IMG/VR virus record: IMGVR_UViG_3300032249_000878
Location: 1-27,583 of that record
From: a virus
Reading direction: 5' to 3' (one strand)
DNA length: 27,583 nucleotides
Made by a program: the position numbers and the translations under genes. A model generated the notes under the pieces. The model was not told the DNA's origin, did no database searches, and saw nothing but the letters and a program-made list of their open reading frames with translations. How positions within the stretch are numbered: position 1 is the first letter of the stretch; each line of letters opens with the position of its first letter. Shown here piece by piece: positions 6,309-13,419 of the stretch.

Positions 6309-6787
6309 TGGATCAAGAAATGATCGAAAAGATGCCGGGGAAAAACACTCACCCGGCGATGATGATCGATAGCCTGCGGGACTTGGTAAACGAAGCTTAT
6401 GCGACGATTACGGTAAGCACATGCGGGATCACCAATACGGTCAATGTGATCGAGTACCTAATGGCCAAGGCTCCAGAACATCCAGCAATGCAAAACATGA
6501 CCGATACGCTGGATCACAGCATTCTGGCGATCGTTTTGAACCGCTCTACCGAATCTATGACCAGCCTTGCCAAGCGGTTCAAGATAACCAAGCAGGCCGT
6601 TAGTAAAAAGGCTTTGGACGTATCGGACAGGCTTGGGATTAGGTTTAGGGCAGGCAAGAGCGAGTCGGCCAGAAAGTCTTACGAACAGCGGGCAAGGCGT
6701 CATCACGACAAGCGTCGACGTGAAACGCCTAAATTTAAAATCGGCGCACTAATGAAAGGGGTGAAATGCAAACACTCAAACAGATAG
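6305..6787 (+). CDS. Helix-turn-helix DNA-binding protein, 160 aa
   Basis: A 160-residue protein with a sigma-region-4-like HTH at residues about 83-112 (SMTSLAKRFKITKQAVSKKAL). A strongly basic, probably disordered C-terminus follows (many Arg, Lys and His). The first 75 residues are helical with no family I recognise. Its position between the primase-helicase with hairpins and the packaging genes would suit a late-gene activator or a replication factor binding the nearby hairpin region. Two ATGs stand at the start (6305 and 6308); the first makes the ATGA overlap. Its 3' end overlaps the next gene by 22 bases. Confidence 0.6.
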   Translation: MMDQEMIEKMPGKNTHPAMMIDSLRDLVNEAYATITVSTCGITNTVNVIEYLMAKAPEHPAMQNMTDTLDHSILAIVLNRSTESMTSLAKRFKITKQAVSKKALDVSDRLGIRFRAGKSESARKSYEQRARRHHDKRRRETPKFKIGALMKGVKCKHSNR

Positions 6788-7227
6788 TCAAGGAACTCAA
6801 TACAAGGCGCGAGGAAACGCTTACAGCCGTCGGCGAGGTGATCAGCCTAGCCGCAATGGCAGGCAGCGTAATAGCCAAAGCTAGGAGCAATGGTGATGAT
6901 CTAGGCAAGTTGCTGGAATCTGCCGGACTAACCGACGAGCAAGGCAAGCGGTTGGAACGTGTGGCCGCACATCAGCACAAGCTGGCGAGCGGCGAGCCAG
7001 GTGTGGTTAGGCAGATCATGCTGTGGGCTGAGATGCTGCCAGATCCAATCACGACCAGCACACCGACTGAGCCTAAGTCATTCCTGTGGCCAGTGATCAA
7101 AGTTAGTCAGTGGCTAACGAACAAGGGTATGCGGTACGTGAAGCAGAACGAGGGACTGCGCAGCCAGTTTCTGACCGAAGCGGAGCCTATTGTGCGGGCC
7201 TATAAGGAGCTTGGCGGGCGTGCATAA
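6766..7227 (+). CDS. Hypothetical protein, 153 aa (DUF3102-like in part)
   Basis: A 153-residue, largely helical protein. The N-terminal half has the look of phage proteins with long paired helices (EETLTAVGEVISLAAMAGSV, then LTDEQGKRLERVAAHQHKLA), loosely similar to DUF3102-type proteins. The C-terminal half contains Trp-rich segments (FLWPVIKVSQWL). AAAGGGG lies just upstream of the ATG as a ribosome site. The overlap with the HTH gene suggests co-expression. No function can be assigned. Confidence 0.55.
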   Translation: MQTLKQIVKELNTRREETLTAVGEVISLAAMAGSVIAKARSNGDDLGKLLESAGLTDEQGKRLERVAAHQHKLASGEPGVVRQIMLWAEMLPDPITTSTPTEPKSFLWPVIKVSQWLTNKGMRYVKQNEGLRSQFLTEAEPIVRAYKELGGRA

Positions 7228-7309
7228 GGAATCTTTTAGCTGGAAGCAAATCGGGGTGGCATCGACTGCCGTCGATTTCTTGAGTGTCGTCCCGTAGTAG
7301 TTATGTCTT
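7228..7309 (+). other. Short gap before terminase with small hairpin
   Basis: This 82-base gap separates early and packaging genes. A perfect 6-bp hairpin with 4-base loop (7261-7276) is followed by TTCTT, a weak terminator-like feature. A 25-codon GTG ORF (7220-7297) crosses it but has no support. No clear promoter or ribosome site is visible ahead of the small terminase. Confidence 0.3.
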
Positions 7310-7789
7310 ATGGCTAGACCAGTAAATCACGACGTGAAGAGGGCCATGGCGGCCACGGGCAAATCCCGTGCGACCGTCTACCTTCAGCGCAAGAAGGCGG
7401 AAGCGCAGCCGCTCGTGAAAGCCAAAGGCGGGGGATTGGACGTCGAGATCCAGAGGCTTGAGGATCTGGCGGCCAGCCTTGGGGAGTCAGCAAAGGACGA
7501 CACGCGGGCAGACCGCTCCGAGCTGATCAGTAACTACACGAAGCTGGTCGAGGCATTGCGCCGAATGAAGGGCGACCGGCCTGATATCGATCAAGCGGAG
7601 GGCACGATGGTGCCAGTAGATGAGGCCGATAAGATTTTGGCCGCAAGGGATAACGCACTAATCCCGCTACTCAAAGGAATGGCAAAGAGGTTGGCCCCGA
7701 TCTGCGCTAATAGGCCAGCGGTTGAGGTAGAGGCAGAGGTCGAGAACGAAGTGGGGCAGATCATGCGACAGGTAGAGGCGGCACTGTGA
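7310..7789 (+). CDS. terS: Terminase small subunit (probable)
   Basis: A 159-residue protein directly ahead of the large terminase and coupled to it by a GTGA overlap. The N-terminus has an HTH-like, basic segment (DVKRAMAATGKSRATVYLQRKK), as in small terminases that bind the packaging site. A central helical part (LEDLAASLGES..., LISNYTKLVEALRRMKGD) would form the oligomerisation core. The C-terminal acidic helix could contact the large subunit, as in lambda Nu1. Primary sequence of small terminases is poorly conserved, so the call depends on position and architecture. It would recognise phage DNA and start packaging. Confidence 0.65.
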   Translation: MARPVNHDVKRAMAATGKSRATVYLQRKKAEAQPLVKAKGGGLDVEIQRLEDLAASLGESAKDDTRADRSELISNYTKLVEALRRMKGDRPDIDQAEGTMVPVDEADKILAARDNALIPLLKGMAKRLAPICANRPAVEVEAEVENEVGQIMRQVEAAL

Positions 7790-9516
7790 CCAAAGCGCAG
7801 TCGGAGCTGCATCGAAGGGCGCGACTGCGTTGGCACTACGAAAAGCCGCCAGGGGTGATTGAGTGGGCGGAGAAAAACATTCAACTGGATAGCAGGCTTA
7901 CGGCTCGCCCCGGCCTTTACAGCACAACGTGGACGCCTTACGTGCGGGGCGTGCTGGAAGCATTGGCCGATCCTGGCGTGCATACCGTCACACTTTGCTG
8001 GGGATCACAAACAGGCAAGACGCTGACGCTTGCGGTATGGCTTGCGTACAGAATTGCAAACGATCCGGCCCCCGCGTTGCTGGTTATGCCAAACGCGGAT
8101 CTGGCTAGGTCGTACAGCGAGACGCGGCTGGCTCCACTGTTCCAGAAGTGCAAGCCAGTAAAGGCACTTTTCCCGGTAGATATGAACGATTTTAAGATCA
8201 TGGAAATGCAGTTTGCGACCTGCACGCTCTCTCTTGTTGGTTCAAATAGCCCAGCTAATCTTAGTTCACGCCCGATCTGCATTGCCGTTTTGGATGAGCT
8301 GGACTCTTTCGCCCCACCATCCGAAAAGGACGCGGCCGCTTACTCTCTGGCGTTGGAGCGAACAAAATCTTTTCCGCAACGTAAGCACGTTCTTACGAGC
8401 ACCCCGACGCTCTCTACCGGCGATATCTGGATTAACTATCAGGCAGGATCGCAAGAGACTTTCCACGTCCCGTGCCATGCGTGCGGAGAATTGCAAGCGA
8501 TGGAGTTCGGGCAGATAAGGTGGGATGAGACGGCACGATCAGAAGATGGCAAATGGGACATGCGCAAGGTTACCGAAACCGCTACTTACCATTGCACAAA
8601 GTGCGACGCCAAGTGGAGCGAGCGAAACCGCAGGCAATCGATAGAAAAGGGCAAGTGGGTTGCGGGCAATCCGAACGCTGAAATAGGGCGCAGATCTTTC
8701 CGCCTGCCTTCGTGGTACTCCAGCACGCTCGGATTTGCTGACGCAGCTAAAAAGTTCCTGACTGAAAAGCACTATCTGCACGGGTTGCAAGGGTTCGTGA
8801 ACGGGTGGAGTGCGATGCCGTGGGAGGATCAATTCGACGATGATGAGCTGAACAGCATCCCGCCCGGAGCGTTCGCAAAGAAGCAAGAGTGGGAGGCCGA
8901 CCACATCAAACTAGCGGCGATCGATAGACAGATCGACGGTTACTGGTTCGTGGTGCGGGCGTTTGGCAGGGATGGATCGAGCCGACTAATTGAGGAGGGG
9001 CACAGACGAACGATCGAGGATATCACTCAAAGCCTACAAGACTTAGGGGTTAAGCCTCGGCATACTTGTTGTGATAGCGGTTACGAATCAGCCGACACTT
9101 ACCGAATATGCGCTCGCTACGGTTTTATTGCGATTAAGGGTGAGGATCGACCACATTATCTAATCGAGAGCGGCGGGACTCGCATTAAAAGCGTACACAG
9201 TTCAGAGCAGTTAACAGACGCAGGCTGCCATCTGCTCCTACTCAGCTCGCCGGCGTGCCAGGATCTGCTCGCTTGGTTGCGACGCGGGCAGGGGCCGATG
9301 TGGGAAGTGGCGCACGACGTAAGCCCAGATTACCGGGAGCACATGGCCAGCCATAGAAAGGCCCATCGCATTAACCGCAAAACGGGCAAAGACGTGTATG
9401 AGTGGATTCGGATCAAAAGCCGTCAGGATCATTTATACGATTGCGAAACATACCTGGCTGGTCTTGCCGTTTATGGGAAGGTGATTGCCGCAGAGGCGAC
9501 GCTTACGCAGGTGTGA
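7786..9516 (+). CDS. terL: Terminase large subunit, lambda GpA family
   Basis: A 576-residue packaging motor and nuclease. The ATPase has Walker A in WGSQTGKT (residues 72-79) and Walker B IAVLDELD with Asp170 and Glu171. A CxxC...CxxC metal site (Cys230, 233, 270, 273) lies between the two domains, as in GpA-family proteins. The nuclease domain starts near HIKLAAIDRQIDG (Asp380), with CCDSGYESADTY and later segments typical of the family. Its length is somewhat below lambda gpA (641 residues). It would cut concatemers and pump DNA through the portal. Lambda-type enzymes make cohesive ends, so cos packaging is plausible, but I could not identify a cos site. The GTG start overlaps the small subunit stop. 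Confidence 0.9.
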   Translation: MTKAQSELHRRARLRWHYEKPPGVIEWAEKNIQLDSRLTARPGLYSTTWTPYVRGVLEALADPGVHTVTLCWGSQTGKTLTLAVWLAYRIANDPAPALLVMPNADLARSYSETRLAPLFQKCKPVKALFPVDMNDFKIMEMQFATCTLSLVGSNSPANLSSRPICIAVLDELDSFAPPSEKDAAAYSLALERTKSFPQRKHVLTSTPTLSTGDIWINYQAGSQETFHVPCHACGELQAMEFGQIRWDETARSEDGKWDMRKVTETATYHCTKCDAKWSERNRRQSIEKGKWVAGNPNAEIGRRSFRLPSWYSSTLGFADAAKKFLTEKHYLHGLQGFVNGWSAMPWEDQFDDDELNSIPPGAFAKKQEWEADHIKLAAIDRQIDGYWFVVRAFGRDGSSRLIEEGHRRTIEDITQSLQDLGVKPRHTCCDSGYESADTYRICARYGFIAIKGEDRPHYLIESGGTRIKSVHSSEQLTDAGCHLLLLSSPACQDLLAWLRRGQGPMWEVAHDVSPDYREHMASHRKAHRINRKTGKDVYEWIRIKSRQDHLYDCETYLAGLAVYGKVIAAEATLTQV

Positions 9517-9659
9517 TTGACACGATTTTGGCGATGTGGAGCGAGGTCTGCTTTTTTCCCTTTGGATACAGTCGGCAAAAGATCCGGTTGCGACACGTCT
9601 TGCACTTGAAGCAATCGCCGCAAATCAATACAGCACCTTTAATAACGGAGGTCGCGTGA
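9513..9659 (+). CDS. 48-aa ORF overlapping the connector gene (doubtful)
   Basis: A GTG at 9513 overlaps the terminase stop (GTGA), and the stop at 9657-9659 overlaps a GTG/ATG pair at 9656/9659 preceded by GGAGG. The chain fits the local packing, but the frame competes with the longer gpW-like frame that starts at 9536. The product is basic with no motif. It is more likely a shadow than a gene, or else the coupler to a short gpW form starting at 9656. Confidence 0.25.
   Translation: MIDTILAMWSEVCFFPFGYSRQKIRLRHVLHLKQSPQINTAPLITEVA
9517..9522 (+). promoter_or_regulatory. TTGACA start-associated motif, site 1
   Basis: TTGACA stands 19 bases before the GTG at 9536 of the gpW-like gene. No Shine-Dalgarno precedes that GTG. 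The spacer closely matches that of the site at 11475 (CG-TTT-G-CGAT pattern). Confidence 0.55.
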
Positions 9660-9865
9660 TGGTTAGCGCATCTGTTGCGGGCAAGTCTTTCAGCTATCAA
9701 ATGCAACCAGGCGTCAATCCGTCCAACATTGCCCAAGCGGCTTACGAGCTTTGGACAAAGGTCAAAGATTTCACCACCTCGGCCGAACTCGAAAACTTCC
9801 TTACAAAATCAAACGGGCAGATGAGCTACCCTAACTTTGGCGCTATGTCGCCCATCAATCCATGA
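9536..9865 (+). CDS. gpW-like head-tail joining protein
   Basis: Up to 109 residues between terminase and portal, the place of lambda gene W. The region ALEAIAANQYSTFNNGGRVMVSASVAGKS (residues 24-52) matches the gpW pattern of a helix, a beta-hairpin with GGR and a second helix (NIAQAAYELWTKV). gpW seals the filled head and links it to the tail. Two starts are possible. GTG 9536 has no ribosome site but carries a TTGACA motif 19 bases upstream and keeps the first helix. GTG 9656/ATG 9659 has a good GGAGG site and gives about 69 residues, close to lambda gpW (68), but loses the helix. I prefer 9536. The stop overlaps the portal ATG. Confidence 0.62.
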   Translation: MERGLLFSLWIQSAKDPVATRLALEAIAANQYSTFNNGGRVMVSASVAGKSFSYQMQPGVNPSNIAQAAYELWTKVKDFTTSAELENFLTKSNGQMSYPNFGAMSPINP

Positions 9866-11478
9866 GCTTGGGTTCTTGGTTTGGCCGCATCGTTCGGGCG
9901 GGTGCTGAGGACTACACAAAACGGCAGCACATCTACGTAACTCCGCAGGACACTCGCACCGACGTCTCTAATCAAAGCCGCAAGCAAGTTCTAGGGCTGG
10001 CGCGGTACTGGTTCTATAACAGCCCCGTAGTCCGTGGTGCGATCGATTGCATGGTTCGCAATTCGATTGGCCCTGGCATCAAAATGCAATCCCGCACAAG
10101 CGACGAGGGGTGGAACAAGGCGACCGAGGAATGGCTAGAAAATTGGGGCCGTGCTTGTGATATCCGTGGCCTTTTGGATTGGAGCACCATTCAGCAAATC
10201 GCCACCCGCACTTGCTTGCGTGATAACGAAGTCTTTATTTTGCTAACTGATAACGGCGACGGCTGGCCAATGCTTCAGATGGTCGAGGCGCACCGTTGCG
10301 AAACACCTGACTACCTCATGGGCGAAAAGCGGGTAATCGATGGAGTGCGGGTGAATGCGCAAGGCCGCCCGCTGTCCTACTACATCAACACCGGCGACGC
10401 GGATAAGTATTCAGAGATTCAAGCCCCCGATCTAATCGTACTGGCAGAACGCGATAGAGCTGACGAGCTGCGCAGCCTTTCACGGTTAGTCACATGCTTA
10501 AACCTAATCCAAGATCGCGAAGAGATTTTGAGCAACACGATGGTCAGCGTGAAACGATCGAGCGCGATTGGCTTGGCCTTGGAAGGCGAGGGCAGCGCGG
10601 GATTCTTTGGGCCTGAGTCAACAAACTCCGAAGGCATCACAACTGATCGCGTGTTTGGGTCGGGCGCAATCTGGAACGTTCCAAACGGTCGCAAGATTCG
10701 CGAGATTAAAGACGATCGGCCTAGCCCGAACTTGACCGAGTTTATGGATCAGTTTTTGCGAGCCGTGGCCTCTGGCCTTGGCTTGCCTTACGAGTATCTG
10801 TGGAAAGCTGACTTGTCTGGCCCATCGCAGAGATTCGTCCTGGCACAAGCCCAGCGCAGATTTGATGAGATTTCGCAAACCGTAATCAATCAGCTTGTCT
10901 CTAGGGTTCGCCTTTGGGCACTAGCCAAGGCAATCAAGCGCGGTGATCTGACTCCTCCGCGTGGGATGGATCAATGGTGGAAAGCTACCTACCACACGCC
11001 ACGGCAAACCACCATTGACGCAGGGAGAGATTCTGCGGCTGACCGGGAGGATTTGAAGCTTGGCCTAACCTCCTACGCATCCATATACGCCTCCAGAGGA
11101 GAGTTTTGGCAGGATGCGATTGATCAGAAGATTGCGGAGCAAGCCTACATCAGATCAAAGTGCGAAGCCGCCGGGATTCCCGTTAGCGAGGTGCAATTTA
11201 TTCCAAACCAACCGCAAGCCCAGCCAGCCGTGACTCCTCCCAGCGCAGCCCCGGCAGATGAAGTGCCAGCACAGGCTCCCGTGCCAGAACTTTCCGCGCC
11301 TTCTGAAACTGTAACTCTGGCTGCTCCAGTCGAGATTGCGCCCCAGCCTGTAGCCAAGACCGCAACCTTTACCATGAAGGACGACGCCGATTTTAACCTA
11401 TCCTCCAAAGAACTGGATATGGTGGCCAAAAGCCTTGGCCTCAAAGACAAAAAGCCTCGCAAAAAGAAATCGAGTTGA
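9862..11478 (+). CDS. Portal protein, lambda GpB family
   Basis: A 538-residue portal protein. Family features include the N-terminal 'ARYWFYNSPVVRGAIDCMVRN' region (in two parts, residues about 49-69), a NSIGPGIKMQ segment, and 'EAHRCETPDY' in the wing. The later 'ASGLGLPYEYLWKADLSGPSQRF' region is also present. It would form the dodecameric ring through which DNA enters and leaves the head. The last 120 residues are Pro/Ala-rich and end in a basic tail (KKPRKKKSS), probably flexible and in contact with scaffold or DNA. It overlaps the gpW-like stop by ATGA and is followed 15 bases later by the protease-scaffold start. Confidence 0.9.
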   Translation: MSLGSWFGRIVRAGAEDYTKRQHIYVTPQDTRTDVSNQSRKQVLGLARYWFYNSPVVRGAIDCMVRNSIGPGIKMQSRTSDEGWNKATEEWLENWGRACDIRGLLDWSTIQQIATRTCLRDNEVFILLTDNGDGWPMLQMVEAHRCETPDYLMGEKRVIDGVRVNAQGRPLSYYINTGDADKYSEIQAPDLIVLAERDRADELRSLSRLVTCLNLIQDREEILSNTMVSVKRSSAIGLALEGEGSAGFFGPESTNSEGITTDRVFGSGAIWNVPNGRKIREIKDDRPSPNLTEFMDQFLRAVASGLGLPYEYLWKADLSGPSQRFVLAQAQRRFDEISQTVINQLVSRVRLWALAKAIKRGDLTPPRGMDQWWKATYHTPRQTTIDAGRDSAADREDLKLGLTSYASIYASRGEFWQDAIDQKIAEQAYIRSKCEAAGIPVSEVQFIPNQPQAQPAVTPPSAAPADEVPAQAPVPELSAPSETVTLAAPVEIAPQPVAKTATFTMKDDADFNLSSKELDMVAKSLGLKDKKPRKKKSS

Positions 11479-11480
11479 CG
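11475..11480 (+). promoter_or_regulatory. TTGACG start-associated motif, site 2
   Basis: TTGACG overlaps the portal stop codon and stands 19 bases before the ATG at 11494. The one base change from TTGACA is the last position. There is no Shine-Dalgarno at this start. Confidence 0.5.
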
Positions 11481-11493
11481 CGGTTTGGCCGAT

Positions 11494-12456
11494 ATGGCCG
11501 AAAAGAAATTTAAAGGGATTAGCGTCATCACTGCTGGCCCAGCTTTAGGGCACGGAATGGTGATCGATGCGGAAACTCTCACTCAGGTAGTCGAGAGAGG
11601 TAACGAAGCAGGGCAGGTAAAGGTACTCAGCGACCACAGCTCCAGCATCTCAAACATTATCGGATACCTTGAAAACTTTAGCCTAGATGGCGGCCGTGTC
11701 CGTGCTGACTTAACCCTCTTTGAAAGCCACGACGGCTTTTCATACTTCAGCGAACTTATCAGCACCCTTCCTGGACAGATTGGGTTTTCCATTAGCTTTT
11801 CCGGCATACCACGAGAAGCGGCAGACGGAACGATGCTGGCCGATGTACAAAACCTATTCAGCGTTGACCTAGTTTTATCGCCCGCAGCGAACCCAACTGG
11901 AATTTTTCACGCACGGGTTGACAGCAATCAAAAAGCCATGGACAAAAACGTTCCGGCTCAAGAGGCCAAACTAGAAGCGTTGGCGGAAGCCGCGCCCGTT
12001 GCACCGGCGGCCCCGGTGGAAGAAGCGGTCAAAGCCGCTGAACCAACCCTCTCCGACATCAACAACAAGCTGGATGCCATCATGGCCATGCTGACGGCTA
12101 ACGCGTCGAGCGAAGTGGTCGAAGAACCCATGGCTGCCAAGGTTGAAGAAACCAATCTTTCCGAACCCGAAGTTAAAGCGGAAGAAGTCAAAGGTGAAGA
12201 GCCTGCAGAAAAAGTAGAGGCCGAAGCCAAGATTGAAGAAGTGAAGTCAGAAGAGCCTGTGGCCAACGAGGCCGCTGCTTTGAAGGCAGAACTTTCCGCA
12301 AAAGTCATCGAGCTAGAAGCCTCCCGCGGCATTAAGCCAATCGAAGTAGAAACTTCCAAACAACTTTCTCGCACTGAATTGCTGGCGCAGTTCAATGCAG
12401 AAAAGAATCCCCGTCGTGCGGCGGAGATTTTTAAACAAATCAAGTTCGCACGATAA
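11494..12456 (+). CDS. Prohead protease fused to scaffold (assemblin-like)
   Basis: A 320-residue protein with two parts. Residues 1 to about 145 look like an assemblin-type (HK97/herpes-like) prohead protease: VKVLSDHSS with His48, a GYLENFSLDGGRVRADL strand pair, and GQIGFSISFSG with candidate serine Ser99 or Ser101. Residues about 149-320 are an Ala/Glu/Lys-rich, mostly disordered and coiled-coil scaffold ending in a small basic domain (ELLAQFNAEKNPRRAAEIFK). This matches the lambda C/Nu3 plan, where the same frame also makes the free scaffold. The TTG at 11485 could start three residues earlier, but ATG 11494 has the TTGACG motif 19 bases upstream. It would guide capsid assembly and then be degraded. 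Confidence 0.8.
   Translation: MAEKKFKGISVITAGPALGHGMVIDAETLTQVVERGNEAGQVKVLSDHSSSISNIIGYLENFSLDGGRVRADLTLFESHDGFSYFSELISTLPGQIGFSISFSGIPREAADGTMLADVQNLFSVDLVLSPAANPTGIFHARVDSNQKAMDKNVPAQEAKLEALAEAAPVAPAAPVEEAVKAAEPTLSDINNKLDAIMAMLTANASSEVVEEPMAAKVEETNLSEPEVKAEEVKGEEPAEKVEAEAKIEEVKSEEPVANEAAALKAELSAKVIELEASRGIKPIEVETSKQLSRTELLAQFNAEKNPRRAAEIFKQIKFAR
11918..11923 (+). promoter_or_regulatory. TTGACA start-associated motif, site 3 (internal scaffold start)
   Basis: TTGACA stands 20 bases before an in-frame internal ATG at 11938, at the protease/scaffold boundary. The next bases (GCAA, then an A-rich run) are close to those following the site at 16853. Confidence 0.5.
11938..12456 (+). CDS. Nested scaffold protein from internal ATG (Nu3-like)
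   Basis: Met149 of the protease-scaffold begins a 172-residue product that contains all of the scaffold and none of the protease. The first residues are MDKNVPAQEAKLEALAEA. Lambda makes its scaffold Nu3 in just this way from inside gene C. The internal start has the same TTGACA motif at 20 bases as other gene starts in this phage and no Shine-Dalgarno. The product is inferred; the domain boundary, motif and established lambda precedent all point the same way. Confidence 0.5.
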   Translation: MDKNVPAQEAKLEALAEAAPVAPAAPVEEAVKAAEPTLSDINNKLDAIMAMLTANASSEVVEEPMAAKVEETNLSEPEVKAEEVKGEEPAEKVEAEAKIEEVKSEEPVANEAAALKAELSAKVIELEASRGIKPIEVETSKQLSRTELLAQFNAEKNPRRAAEIFKQIKFAR

Positions 12457-12480
12457 CCCACAACAGGAGACACAAACACC

Positions 12481-13353
12481 ATGGCTAACACACTCGGCAG
12501 CACGTCCAACGGCAAAGCCATTGCGCAACGCGCACTGACCACGCTGGTGGATTCCCTGCCTTTCCTAACCAAAGCGGTAACGGACTTCTCGGATGTCCCG
12601 GCCCGCATGAACGACACCATCACAACCCACCTCGTGACCGTAGGCACTGCTGGTGCTTATAGCGCGACGGCTGGCTACGTTGCCCAGGATCGCACTCAGA
12701 CTGATGCTACCATCAGCTTGAGCAACTTGATCCACAGCACGTATGCGATCACGGACGCTGAGAAATACAGCTCCTCGATCGACCTGATCAACCGCTTTGC
12801 TTCCTCGGCAGCTTATGCCTTGGGCAAGAGCATGGTCGACAGCTTGATGGGCTTGGTCACCACAGCTTACAGCTCCACCCTCTCCGTTTCCGCCGGTGCT
12901 CTTACGTACCGTGGCGTCGTGAGCTTGGGCTATAGCTTGGATAACAACAAAGTTCCGTCGAACGATCGTTATGCGATCGTTTCCCCGGACAACAAAGCCA
13001 GCTTGCTCAACGATTCCAACATCGTTGCCAACGCTCAGATCCAAGGCGAAGCGGTGAAAACCGGTTCGGTTGGATTGGTTAACGGCATTGAGGTGTTCTC
13101 CTACACCGCGCTTCCCTCGGCAGTGTCCAAGGGTTTTGCGGCTCAGAAAGAAGCCCTCATCGTGGCAGCTCGCGTGCCCGAAGCCCTCGACAACTATCCT
13201 GGCAGCCAGGACGTAGTGACTGATCCTGAGAGCGGATTGTCCCTCTCTGTTCGTGAGTGGGTGAACCCCACCCTCGGAACCACCAACCGCAGCTACATCT
13301 TGCTGTTCGGCGTGGGACGCGGATCGACCAGCTCACTAGTTCGCTTGGTCTAA
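12481..13353 (+). CDS. Major capsid protein (HK97 fold, probable)
   Basis: A 290-residue protein following protease/scaffold, with a good ribosome site (AGGAG) and a 24-base gap. The sequence is rich in Ala, Ser, Thr and Val with a P-domain-like middle. The segment DNNKVPSNDRYAIVSPDN is typical of HK97-fold coat proteins, where 'P-x-x-R-x-x-V(L)-x-P' precedes a loading helix (SLLNDSN). The C-terminal part (GIEVFSYTAL, then SLSVREWVNPT) fits the closing strands of the A-domain. It would form the icosahedral shell. A terminator-like hairpin follows the gene, as is common after this highly expressed gene. Confidence 0.82.
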   Translation: MANTLGSTSNGKAIAQRALTTLVDSLPFLTKAVTDFSDVPARMNDTITTHLVTVGTAGAYSATAGYVAQDRTQTDATISLSNLIHSTYAITDAEKYSSSIDLINRFASSAAYALGKSMVDSLMGLVTTAYSSTLSVSAGALTYRGVVSLGYSLDNNKVPSNDRYAIVSPDNKASLLNDSNIVANAQIQGEAVKTGSVGLVNGIEVFSYTALPSAVSKGFAAQKEALIVAARVPEALDNYPGSQDVVTDPESGLSLSVREWVNPTLGTTNRSYILLFGVGRGSTSSLVRLV

Positions 13354-13373
13354 GTTACAGAATCATCCGGGTG

Positions 13374-13406
13374 GCTCGGACGCATCGGGGGGTGCGTCCG
13401 AGCTTT
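13374..13406 (+). terminator. Terminator-like hairpin after capsid gene
   Basis: Arms 13374-13384 and 13393-13403 form a perfect 11-bp GC-rich stem with an 8-base loop, followed by a short TTT. It lies between the capsid gene and the glycosyltransferase gene, so it probably limits read-through from capsid mRNA. The short T run means termination may be partial. Confidence 0.7.
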
Positions 13407-13419
13407 CCCACTTAAAAAA

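Noticed and set aside
7220-7297. 25-codon GTG ORF in the gap before terminase
   Set aside because: It overlaps the previous gene by 8 bases, has no ribosome site, and its sequence includes a small hairpin; no support as a gene.
11485-11493. TTG at 11485 as protease-scaffold start
   Set aside because: ATG at 11494 has the motif at the same 19-base distance as other starts; the TTG would lie only 10 bases from it.
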